DNA of 6,661 nucleotides from Defluviitaleaceae bacterium (GTDB taxonomy: Bacteria; Bacillota_A; Clostridia; Lachnospirales; WQUN01): the NCBI GenBank assembly GCA_009779525.1, contig WREB01000068.1:1-6661 (forward strand). The letters run 5' to 3'. Position 1 is the stretch's first letter; each line of letters begins with the position of its first letter. The notes beneath the pieces were generated by a model that was not told where the DNA came from, made no database searches, and was given only the letters and a program-made list of their open reading frames with translations. Both the position numbers and the translations under genes were made by a program. Positions 1 to 5,874 of the stretch are shown here, in pieces.

Positions 1-2
1 AC

Positions 3-80
3 GCGGGCTGCGCGATAATTTTCGCCGGGATCATCGTCTCGCAGCTGCGAAAAAAAACGCCGCAAGGCGGCGCGGCTTGA
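3..80 (+). CDS. C-terminal end of a membrane protein (5' part outside window), possibly EamA/DMT-type transporter
   Basis: Reading from base 3 gives 25 residues ending at a TGA at 78-80. A hydrophobic run (AGCAIIFAGIIVSQL) is followed by a short basic, glycine/alanine-rich tail (RKKTPQGGAA). This is the shape of a last transmembrane helix with a cytoplasmic tail. The small-residue-rich helix resembles the last helix of EamA/DMT permeases, but 25 residues cannot settle the family. The fragment is GC-rich like the sulfatase operon and unlike the MNT/HEPN genes. It is convergent with the HEPN gene, and its last codons overlap the minus-strand terminator at 50-72. That a gene ends here is fairly likely; the transporter assignment is a guess. 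Confidence 0.5.
   Translation, partial: AGCAIIFAGIIVSQLRKKTPQGGAA
50..72 (-). terminator. Intrinsic (Rho-independent) terminator for the minus-strand genes
   Basis: Read on the minus strand, CGCCGC - CTT - GCGGCG makes a perfect 6-bp all-GC stem with a 3-nt loop (58-72). It is followed at once by eight T residues (complement of A50-A57). It lies 43 nt past the HEPN stop codon, so it would end the MNT/HEPN transcript and any readthrough from the upstream operon. On the plus strand the A-run precedes the hairpin and no T-run follows, so it should work only in the minus direction. It sits inside the coding end of the convergent plus-strand gene. Confidence 0.8.
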
Positions 81-115
81 AAAACAATACAAACCGTTTA
101 AATCGATTGATTTGA

Positions 116-511
116 TTAGAAGATAATATTGTTTTTAAGACAATAATCGTAAATCTCGTTTACGCCTGCCTGCGCTAATTTTATCGCTTCCTTTGCGCCT
201 TCTTCGCCAATGAAGGAAATCGGGTCGTATTCGCAATCCATTCTTAGCCTGAATAATGCGGTTAACGAGCGAAAGCTGACTTCGCTGATAACTCCCGGGT
301 AAATGAATTCTTCGTTAAATTTGTTTATGACCGTCTTGTGTTTGCTAAACTCCATGCCCTTGCTTGCCAGCAATGCGCTTACTGCATGAAAAACGGCATA
401 ATATGACGACGAAACCGCGCCGTCATGCATGCCGTTCTCAAAAAGCATTTGCGCGCTTTCCAAGTTGCTATGCGCTTTTTTCATATGACCGGAAACCGCC
501 TTAATTCCCAT
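116..511 (-). CDS. HEPN domain protein, likely toxin (RNase-like) partner of the adjacent MNT protein
   Basis: This is a 131-residue, largely helical protein spanning one HEPN domain (PF05168-like). Hallmarks, counted from the ATG, are the YYAVFHA helix near 37-43, KGMEFSKHKTVI near 51-62, and RLRMDCEYDP at 88-97. In MNT-HEPN pairs the HEPN protein is usually an RNase toxin with an R-x4-6-H motif, or R-x4-H-x-Y in HepT. Here R88-x4-C93-x-Y95 matches the HepT spacing with Cys at the His position. Alternatively R90-x4-Y95 is the relevant pair, as in many PF05168 members. Y95 is the candidate tyrosine for AMPylation by the partner. The gene overlaps the end of the MNT gene by 11 nt. A TTG at 517 (two extra residues) is an alternative start. 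AGAAGG lies 5 nt before the TTG and 11 nt before the ATG, so the start is uncertain. The gene is AT-richer than the operon upstream. A non-toxic HEPN protein is possible. Confidence 0.8.
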   Translation of the reverse strand: MGIKAVSGHMKKAHSNLESAQMLFENGMHDGAVSSSYYAVFHAVSALLASKGMEFSKHKTVINKFNEEFIYPGVISEVSFRSLTALFRLRMDCEYDPISFIGEEGAKEAIKLAQAGVNEIYDYCLKNNIIF

Positions 512-836
512 AAACAAGCAGCCCTTCTTTTTTTACGTTTCGATACAATTGCGTTGGTTCCTCGATAAAATCAACTTCGTTGGCAATAAAAACGGAGGGA
601 AGTTCACCGTAGCGTTTTATGATTTCCACTGTAAAATCGTTGTAGACCGTGCATATATATTTCCACGCTTCAACGGGCTCGGACAAAACCACTAAAAAAT
701 CAACGTCAGAATCATTGTTAGCTTCTTTTCTGGCATAAGAACCAAACAACCAAACTTGTCTCAATGCGGCTCCGAAAGTTTTGCGTGATACTTCGACCGC
801 TTCCGTCATGATGTTTTGAATTGTTTGTTCATTCAT
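501..836 (-). CDS. Minimal nucleotidyltransferase (MNT) domain protein, likely antitoxin of the HEPN gene
   Basis: This 111-residue protein has the polymerase-beta-type nucleotidyltransferase signature GSYARKEANNDSDVD: G32-S33, ten residues, then D44-x-D46 (GSx10DxD), the two metal-binding aspartates. The preceding strand (VWLF) and following strand (FLVVL) fit the fold. The C-terminus (YRNVKKEGLLVYG) matches the usual end of small MNT proteins. The third carboxylate is not obvious. In characterised MntA-HepT systems the MNT protein adds AMP to a tyrosine of the HEPN toxin and so neutralises it; that role is inferred here from family and gene order. The gene comes first and overlaps the HEPN gene by 11 nt, which suggests coupled translation. 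The ATG at 836 was chosen because homology begins soon after it. A TTG at 872 would add 12 residues without family-like sequence. Only a weak GTGGG site precedes the ATG, and no convincing promoter or terminator is visible in 837-892. Readthrough from the operon upstream is possible. Confidence 0.82.
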   Translation of the reverse strand: MNEQTIQNIMTEAVEVSRKTFGAALRQVWLFGSYARKEANNDSDVDFLVVLSEPVEAWKYICTVYNDFTVEIIKRYGELPSVFIANEVDFIEEPTQLYRNVKKEGLLVYGN

Positions 837-892
837 ATTTTTTACCCACTTCGTGCGCCGTATAAAAATCAAATAAGCCTGCGTGGTCTTTT

Positions 893-1954
893 TTATACCC
901 CGTAGATTTCCGGGTCGTCAAGCCCGACGCGCCTGCCGTTTCGCGCCGAGACGTAGCACGCGAGGACCATCCGCAGCGAGTCGCGGCCTTCTTCGGCGGA
1001 GCAGATCGGCGGGCGCTTGCCCTGCAGGAACTCCGCGAAGGGCCTTGCCTGCGCGACGAGGCGTTCGCCGTGGCTCTTGGGGCTTTCGATTTTAGAATCC
1101 GTCCAGTCAGTATCGCCCTCGATAAACCACTTTAGGCCGGCCTGGCCCGCCGCGCGTGGCAGCCTCGTGCCCGGCCCGTCGCCGTAGTATTGGAGTATCG
1201 TGCCCTTTTCGCCGTATACTTCAGTCGTCGGCTCCGAAACGCAGCACGCGAAGTAGCAGCTGATCTCCGCGATCATCCCGCTCGGATACTTAAAAAGCGC
1301 GACGCCCGTGTCGTTTACGACTTTTGGGTTTTGCACGGTTGAAAATTCGGCGCTCACCGTTTCGGGGAGCCCGAAAATCCAGTTGAGCATGTCGATCGGG
1401 TGCGACGAATCGTCCGCGAAGATGTCGCGGTTCATTTCGGGGGAAACGTGCCAAGTGTCCTCGAAGCCGGGCCACGAATGCGTCGCAAGCGCGTGCCTCC
1501 GGCGGTAGGCGCTTAGCTTGCCCAAGACTTTTTCGTCGGCAAGCTGCTTTATCTTCAGGTTTTGCGGATCAACGCGCATCTGGTAGCCCAGCGTGAACGG
1601 TACGCCATGCTTCGCCACCGCCGCGACGACTCTGTCGGCTTCGTTCATCGTTAGCGCGATCGGCTTGTACATGATAATCGCCTTGCCGGCCGCTGCCGCA
1701 AGCTCCGCGAGCTCCGCGTGGTACTTGGTTTCCGACGCGATCACGACCGCGCCTATTTGCCTGTCGCCTAAAATTTCTTCGATGGAATTTACCGGCGCCG
1801 CACCGAGCGTTTTCGCTCCGCTTTCGGCGCGCGCGAAGTCGCGGTCCCAACCCTTGGTAATGGTGACGCCCATCGACTTATCCTTCGCCCATTCGCCCCC
1901 GAACGCCATTACGTGCCCGTGCGCGAAGCCGAGTATTCCTACGTTTACGCCCAT
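893..1954 (-). CDS. Gfo/Idh/MocA family oxidoreductase, atypical motifs
   Basis: This 353-residue protein has the family's usual length and two-domain layout: an N-terminal Rossmann NAD(P) domain (about 1-120) and a C-terminal alpha/beta domain. The dinucleotide loop reads GILGFAHGH (residues 6-14), not the usual GxGxxGxxH. The normally invariant E-K-P segment reads Y-K-P (Y96, K97, P98); the lysine that helps position cofactor and substrate is kept. The C-terminal active-site helix is DDSSHPIDML, giving H185 and D188 in the H-x2-D pattern. Family members oxidise or reduce hydroxyls of sugars, cyclitols or their derivatives with NAD(P). The substrate here is unknown. The ATG at 1954 shares one base with the sulfatase stop (TGATG) and is preceded by GGGAGAAAGG. 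A longer in-frame reading from 1993 starts inside the sulfatase gene and lacks family character before this ATG. It is the last gene of the four-gene operon, and no clear terminator follows it. Confidence 0.88.
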   Translation of the reverse strand: MGVNVGILGFAHGHVMAFGGEWAKDKSMGVTITKGWDRDFARAESGAKTLGAAPVNSIEEILGDRQIGAVVIASETKYHAELAELAAAAGKAIIMYKPIALTMNEADRVVAAVAKHGVPFTLGYQMRVDPQNLKIKQLADEKVLGKLSAYRRRHALATHSWPGFEDTWHVSPEMNRDIFADDSSHPIDMLNWIFGLPETVSAEFSTVQNPKVVNDTGVALFKYPSGMIAEISCYFACCVSEPTTEVYGEKGTILQYYGDGPGTRLPRAAGQAGLKWFIEGDTDWTDSKIESPKSHGERLVAQARPFAEFLQGKRPPICSAEEGRDSLRMVLACYVSARNGRRVGLDDPEIYGV

Positions 1955-3351
1955 CAAACCTTTCTCCCTTCGAGCAGCTGCCGTCTCATCCATTCGTTCC
2001 CGGCGAAACGGTCGCCCTGCCTTAACAACGATTCGTGTAACTTATTTCGCATCTCGGAAACGAGTCCGGCGGCTTCGGCGTCGTTTATCAGGTTCGTCTT
2101 TTCGCCGGGATCGCGCTTGAGATCGTAAAACTCGTCGACATCCGTCAGGTTCCAGACGTACTTGTAGCGGTCGCCGCGTATCATTCGCGTCGTGTAAAGC
2201 CCGAACTGCTGGCCGTTTGAAGTCGATACGATGTGTTCGCGGCCTCCGGCTTCGTCGCGCGATTTTAACGGAAGCGGCCTCCCGTGGGCGGCAGAATCTA
2301 CGCCAAGCCCGAACCATTCGTTTATCGAAGCGGGGACGTCCAGGCAGTTGCTTACAAACGCGTCCGACACACGGGGAGAAGCGCCCGGGAACCTTGCGAT
2401 AAGCGGCACCCGCGTGATGTCGTCGTACATGACGTAGTGCTTGTCGAGCGTCTGGTGGCTCCCGCACATGTCTCCGTGGTCGGAAGTGAAGACGACCGCC
2501 GTATCGTCTTTCTGTCCGCTTGTTTCAAGCGCGCCGAGTATGACGCCTATGGCGTCGTCAAGCTGGCTTATCGTCGCGAAGTACCTTGCGACCATCGGGG
2601 CTAAGTCCTCCCAGCCCGTATGCTCCAGCCCCCAGTTGACGCTCTGCTGTCTGTGGCAATAGGGCTTGTCTAAAAATAAGTCGCCGAATCCGTCCCACGG
2701 CGCGATTTCCGCCGGGTCGTACATCGAGGCGAACGGTTCCGAAGGGCGGCACGGCAGGTGCGGCTCCTCGTAGTCGACCCAGATGTGCCAGGGCGCGCCC
2801 GACGCGGCGTATTCTTTTATGGTTTCGGCCGCGCGCGCCGCCATCCAGTGCGTACTGGTATCCTCAAGCGGCACGGGGGAAGTTATGCCAAGCCATTTTG
2901 TCTGGAGCGCCTCGCTTTCGGGCGAATAGACGCCGCCCTCGCGGTAGAGCCCCGGGTATTTTTCACGGTTCATCTGTTTTTGGGCTTCCCAGCTTACCCA
3001 TTTTGTGTAACCGAACGCATCGGGTTTTAAATCGGCTGAGACGTGGAAGCGCCCGAAGTAGGCGTTTTGATAGCCCCTTTCCGCGAGTCTTTGCGTCCAG
3101 CACCATTTGGGATCGACCGTCGGCGTCGGGATGAAGTCGTAGTTCCACTGCGCCCCGAACGAATCCGGATGCCTCCCGCATAAAAGCGCCTGCCTCGCCG
3201 GAGCGCAGACCGGAATCGGCGTGAAGGCGCGCGTGTACGCGACGCCCTCCGAAGCGAGCCGGTCAAGGTTTGGCGTCAGGACGGGCCTGAGCCCGGCGTA
3301 GCCGACGCAGTCGTGGCGGAGCTGGTCCGCGTTTATCAGAAGCAGGTTCAT
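1954..3351 (-). CDS. Sulfatase (formylglycine, cysteine type), cytoplasmic
   Basis: This 465-residue protein has the alkaline-phosphatase-fold sulfatase domain throughout. The signature CAPARQALLCGR begins at C49 (C-x-P-x-R-x3-L-x-G), so C49 is the residue normally oxidised to formylglycine and R53 its partner. Other expected elements are D9 in ADQLR, H103 in GRFH (the usual G-K-x-H site), H198 in EEPHLP, D291-H292 in TSDHGD, and K304 in LDKHY. The C-terminus has the typical FYDLKRDPGEKTNL segment. Family members hydrolyse sulfate esters, and some relatives hydrolyse phosphonate or phosphate esters. There is no signal peptide, because the first catalytic strand starts at residue 2, so a cytoplasmic enzyme acting on an imported substrate is likely. 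Activity would require a maturase (FGE or anaerobic SME) that is not in this window. Its ATG overlaps the upstream oxidoreductase stop by 4 nt (ATGA), and its stop overlaps the next ATG by 1 nt. The exact substrate is unknown. Confidence 0.92.
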   Translation of the reverse strand: MNLLLINADQLRHDCVGYAGLRPVLTPNLDRLASEGVAYTRAFTPIPVCAPARQALLCGRHPDSFGAQWNYDFIPTPTVDPKWCWTQRLAERGYQNAYFGRFHVSADLKPDAFGYTKWVSWEAQKQMNREKYPGLYREGGVYSPESEALQTKWLGITSPVPLEDTSTHWMAARAAETIKEYAASGAPWHIWVDYEEPHLPCRPSEPFASMYDPAEIAPWDGFGDLFLDKPYCHRQQSVNWGLEHTGWEDLAPMVARYFATISQLDDAIGVILGALETSGQKDDTAVVFTSDHGDMCGSHQTLDKHYVMYDDITRVPLIARFPGASPRVSDAFVSNCLDVPASINEWFGLGVDSAAHGRPLPLKSRDEAGGREHIVSTSNGQQFGLYTTRMIRGDRYKYVWNLTDVDEFYDLKRDPGEKTNLINDAEAAGLVSEMRNKLHESLLRQGDRFAGNEWMRRQLLEGRKV

Positions 3352-4367
3352 GCTTTTTTTCGTTTCGGGAACATTTCGTCCAAGTAAACGGCGCGCCCCG
3401 TTTCAAGCGAGCTGATCGCGGCGTGGATAACCTTTTGCGCCTCGAGCCCCTGCTCGCCGCTTCCGTCGATATCCTCGGGCGCGGTTCCGCCTTGGATTTC
3501 GCGCACGAACGTTTTTATACGGTCTCTGAAGGTGTCGTCAAACCCTTCGAAGCCCCCGAAGACGGGATTGGTGTAGACGCGTTTCTGCGGATTGCCCGCG
3601 GGATAAAGCGTCGCCTCGCGCCACATGTCCTCGAACACGAGCCTTCCGTTCGTGCCCGCAACTTCGCAGCGCTCCATAGGGTGGCCGCGCTCGATGTCGT
3701 AGCTCGAGGTCAGGTGTCCGACGGCGCCGTTCACAAATTTCATGTTTACGGAGGCTGTCGACCAAATGTTTCGGCCCGACGCCTTGGCGGCGAAGCAGTG
3801 CACCGCCTCGATGGGCCCGCAAAAGTAGCGCATGATGTCGACGCTGTGCGGGTTAAGCGCCTTAAGGTGGAAATACGGCGAGTCAAACTCTTCGAACCGC
3901 CCGATCCAAAGCGCCATGTTGCAAAACAGCAGGCTCCCGATCGCGCCCTCGTCCTGCCACGCCTTTGCGGCGCGCGCGGCCGGCGTGAAGCGGTGGTTTA
4001 GATTTACGGCGAAGCATCGCCCGTGCCGCCTCGCGGCGTCGACCATCGCCTGCCCGTCCTCAATTTTGTCGCTTATCGGCTTCTCGGTGAGCACGTGGCA
4101 GCCGGCCTCAAGCGCTTGGATAGTAGGAAGATAATGGTCGGACGAATACTCGTAGCCGCCGGTCGCGACCGAAACCAAATCGGGCTTTATTTCGCGAAGC
4201 ATATCCGGCGCGTCCGCAAAATAAGGAACGCCGCACAGCTTACCGGCCTCCGCGGCGCGTTCCGCGATTCTGTCGCAGACGCCGGCCAATTCGACCTCCG
4301 CGATCTCGCGGTAGATTTTCGCGTGCAGGCGGCCGATCGGGCCGAGCCCGATTACGCAAACCTTCAT
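3348..4367 (-). CDS. Gfo/Idh/MocA family oxidoreductase, canonical motifs
   Basis: This 339-residue protein has the family hallmarks in order: GLGPIGRLH at residues 7-15 (GxGxxGxxH dinucleotide loop), D32 after the second strand (VCD), EKPIS with E95-K96-P97, and NPHSVDIM with H174 and D177, the usual substrate-side H-x2-D. The C-terminal domain (about 125-330) is complete and the protein ends in a basic tail (PKRKKA). D32 at the end of the second strand suggests NAD(H) preference, but this is weak evidence. Members act on sugars and cyclitols. Together with the neighbouring sulfatase-fold enzymes, a role in oxidising a released sugar is plausible but unproven. The ATG at 4367 sits 5 nt after the upstream stop and is followed directly by the Rossmann strand. 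A longer reading from 4472 runs back into the upstream gene and adds 35 low-complexity residues, so it was rejected. It keeps motifs that the second oxidoreductase of the operon has altered, so the two are probably not redundant. Confidence 0.92.
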   Translation of the reverse strand: MKVCVIGLGPIGRLHAKIYREIAEVELAGVCDRIAERAAEAGKLCGVPYFADAPDMLREIKPDLVSVATGGYEYSSDHYLPTIQALEAGCHVLTEKPISDKIEDGQAMVDAARRHGRCFAVNLNHRFTPAARAAKAWQDEGAIGSLLFCNMALWIGRFEEFDSPYFHLKALNPHSVDIMRYFCGPIEAVHCFAAKASGRNIWSTASVNMKFVNGAVGHLTSSYDIERGHPMERCEVAGTNGRLVFEDMWREATLYPAGNPQKRVYTNPVFGGFEGFDDTFRDRIKTFVREIQGGTAPEDIDGSGEQGLEAQKVIHAAISSLETGRAVYLDEMFPKRKKA

Positions 4368-4372
4368 TTCGC

Positions 4373-5767
4373 CTACGCCTTCTTGTCCTTCTGCTGCAGC
4401 TGCATCGCGGTGTTTATGCTTCCGATGTACATCGTCTCGTAGGCCTGCTTGCTTGTCTTGAAGGCGCCGCACGTGCCGCCGTGCCAGTTGACGTTCGTGT
4501 ACATGGGGTTGGGCCGCCCGGTCTCTTTTTCGCGCTTCTTTATGTGCGCGTTCATCCGCTTGGTGAGCGCCTCAACTATTTCGGGGTTTTCGTCCGCGGC
4601 GTTGAAATTTTCGCCCGGGTCCTTTATCAGGTTGTAAAGCTCGATTTCCGGCTTGAAGTGGAAATCCGGCTCAAGCGCGCGTATCAGCTTCCATTCGGGG
4701 GTGCGCCAGCCGTGCTTGCGCATCCAGGTGCATTCGGTTATATAAATTTCGGGCTCGGCGTCGCGCGGCTCGCCTTTTACAAGCGGATAGAGGCTCCGCC
4801 CGTCAAACGGCGTTCCGGTGTCAAGCCCGATGACGTCTAGTATCGTCGGGGTGACGTCTTTAAGCTGGCAGGTGTCGGCGCGGCGAATTCCGCCCGGAAG
4901 CTTCCCCTTCCATTTGAATATCAGCGGGACGACGAGCGTCGGGTCGTACAGGCCGTGGTGGTCGAAATGGCAGTCGTGGTCGTAGAGCGTCTCGCCGTGG
5001 TCCGAGGCGAAAACGACGAGCGTGTTTTCCTCAAGGCCGAGCTGCGACAGCTTTTCCAAAATATGCGCGATGCACGCGTCCATGTACGCGATCTCGGCGT
5101 CGTACTGCGCGATCACGTAATCGGGATTGGTGCAGCCTTCCGGCGTCCAGGACTTGATGAAATCGCCGAACGGCTTGAAGTCGTAGACTTTTTTCATCCT
5201 GTCGTCGTTTTTGTCGAACGCGTCGCCCTGGAAAAACATGCTTTGGAACGGTTCGGGCGCGAGGTACGGCGAGTGCGGCTCCATGTGGCGCAAAAATAAG
5301 AAGAACGGCTTCTTACCTTTCGATAGCCGCTCGAGCTCCGGAATCGCGGTTTGGTTCAGGTTCATCGCCTTTGGGATCCTGCCGTCGGGCGTCTCGGCGA
5401 ACCAGCTTTGGAAGTGCAAATATTTGTCGAACCCGCGGCTTCCCGGGTTGCCCTCGTAGCCGACGCTCGTCGATACGTAGCCGTGATCTCGAAGTATTTC
5501 GGCGAGAGTCGGGACGCCTTCGGCTATCTGCCCGACGTGCCTGAGCGCGACGACGCCGGTGCCGAAGCAGTCGCGCCCGGTAAGCATGTTGGAATAGCCG
5601 GACGAAGTCGGTATGTGCGCGCTGAAGCAGTTTTCGAAGGTGACGCCGCCCTCGGCGTATTTGGTTATGTGCGGCGTGGTCAGACGGCCGTAGCCGTAGT
5701 GGCTCATGTGGTCGCGCCTGAGGCTGTCGATACCGAAGAACAGTATGTTCGGCGGCTTCTTTGGCAT
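4373..5767 (-). CDS. Sulfatase-fold hydrolase with Thr at the nucleophile position (sulfatase-like or phosphohydrolase)
   Basis: This 464-residue protein has the alkaline-phosphatase/sulfatase fold: D14 in GIDSLRRDH, H165 in EPHSPY, D256-H257 in ASDHGE, H270-H271 in DHHGLYD, and a C-terminal LYNLIKDPGENFN segment like sulfatases. The nucleophile loop reads HIPTSSGYSNMLTG (residues 51-64). Aligned on the conserved L-T-G, the cysteine of C-x-P-x-R falls at T54, the proline at S56 and the arginine at Y58. No formylglycine can form. Related sulfatase-annotated proteins with an IPT-x-P-x-Y motif exist, to my recollection. Thr nucleophiles are established elsewhere in the superfamily, in nucleotide pyrophosphatase/phosphodiesterases. 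Phosphate or phosphodiester hydrolysis is therefore as likely as sulfate hydrolysis. There is no signal peptide, so it is probably cytoplasmic. The ATG at 5767 has a strong AAAGGGG site 7 nt upstream. It is the first gene of the operon. Confidence 0.88.
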   Translation of the reverse strand: MPKKPPNILFFGIDSLRRDHMSHYGYGRLTTPHITKYAEGGVTFENCFSAHIPTSSGYSNMLTGRDCFGTGVVALRHVGQIAEGVPTLAEILRDHGYVSTSVGYEGNPGSRGFDKYLHFQSWFAETPDGRIPKAMNLNQTAIPELERLSKGKKPFFLFLRHMEPHSPYLAPEPFQSMFFQGDAFDKNDDRMKKVYDFKPFGDFIKSWTPEGCTNPDYVIAQYDAEIAYMDACIAHILEKLSQLGLEENTLVVFASDHGETLYDHDCHFDHHGLYDPTLVVPLIFKWKGKLPGGIRRADTCQLKDVTPTILDVIGLDTGTPFDGRSLYPLVKGEPRDAEPEIYITECTWMRKHGWRTPEWKLIRALEPDFHFKPEIELYNLIKDPGENFNAADENPEIVEALTKRMNAHIKKREKETGRPNPMYTNVNWHGGTCGAFKTSKQAYETMYIGSINTAMQLQQKDKKA

Positions 5768-5774
5768 TTGGGTT

Positions 5775-5781
5775 CCCCTTT
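5775..5781 (-). promoter_or_regulatory. Shine-Dalgarno of the Thr-type hydrolase gene
   Basis: AAAGGGG on the minus strand lies 7 nt before the ATG at 5767, which fixes that start as the operon's first codon. It is the same heptamer at the same spacing as the site of the divergent gene. Confidence 0.8.
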
Positions 5782-5801
5782 CAATTTTTGAATGCGCGTT
5801 T

Positions 5802-5844
5802 TACGGTTGCATTATATAATACATAGCGGCATAAGCGAACCGTA
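5802..5844. repeat. 7-bp inverted repeat flanking the -10 core, candidate operator
   Basis: TACGGTT at 5802-5808 and its exact reverse complement AACCGTA at 5838-5844 are separated by 29 nt, centred at about 5823. The half-sites are 36 bp apart centre to centre, and the only TATAAT boxes of the region lie between them. The position suits a dimeric or looping regulator that controls both promoters. A chance 7-bp match in 107 bp is not excluded, and no known operator consensus is claimed. Confidence 0.4.
5811..5820. promoter_or_regulatory. Overlapping -10 boxes (TATAAT on both strands)
   Basis: ATTATATAAT is a palindrome containing a consensus TATAAT on the minus strand (5816 to 5811) and one on the plus strand (5815-5820). 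They lie 44 nt before the hydrolase ATG and 54 nt before the isomerase ATG, reasonable leader lengths. For the plus strand, TTGAAT at 5788-5793 is a possible -35, but it is 21 nt from that box, or 16 nt from the weaker CATTAT at 5810-5815. No good minus-strand -35 was found. Confidence 0.45.
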
Positions 5845-5860
5845 GCCTTGCCAAATGACG

Positions 5861-5867
5861 AAAGGGG
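5861..5867 (+). promoter_or_regulatory. Shine-Dalgarno of the isomerase gene
   Basis: AAAGGGG lies 7 nt before the ATG at 5875. It supports that start over the ATG at 5855, which is out of frame and lies upstream of this site. Confidence 0.8.
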
Positions 5868-5874
5868 ATCAGGG

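Larger units (their letters stand above)
5768..5874. promoter_or_regulatory. Divergent promoter region between the hydrolase operon and the isomerase gene
   Basis: These 107 bp separate two divergent start codons and are locally AT-rich in the middle. They hold a ribosome binding site for each gene, an AT-rich core with TATAAT on both strands, and an inverted repeat around that core. The arrangement suggests the operon and the isomerase gene are co-regulated from one shared control region. No strong -35 element is visible for either direction, so an activator may be needed. No riboswitch or attenuator fold was recognised. Confidence 0.65.

Noticed and set aside
837..892. Possible terminator or promoter between the operon and the MNT gene
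   Set aside because: No stem followed by a T-run was found on the minus strand. The only -10-like sequence (TATACG) lacks a matching -35, so no site is called.
1593..2120. Plus-strand open frame of 175 codons across the oxidoreductase/sulfatase junction
   Set aside because: No family features, antisense to two well-supported genes, and spanning both of them; a shadow frame.
3423..4001. Plus-strand open frame of 192 codons inside the canonical oxidoreductase gene
   Set aside because: Antisense shadow of a protein with full Rossmann, EKP and H-x2-D motifs.
4368..4472. N-terminal extension of 35 residues on the canonical oxidoreductase
   Set aside because: It lies within the upstream hydrolase's coding end and is low-complexity. 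The ATG at 4367 starts right at the Rossmann strand.
5774..5868. 9-bp inverted repeat (TCCCCTTTC / GAAAGGGGA) across the divergent region
   Set aside because: It is explained by the two Shine-Dalgarno sites, which share the same heptamer at the same 7-nt spacing on opposite strands. A separate regulatory role is not needed.
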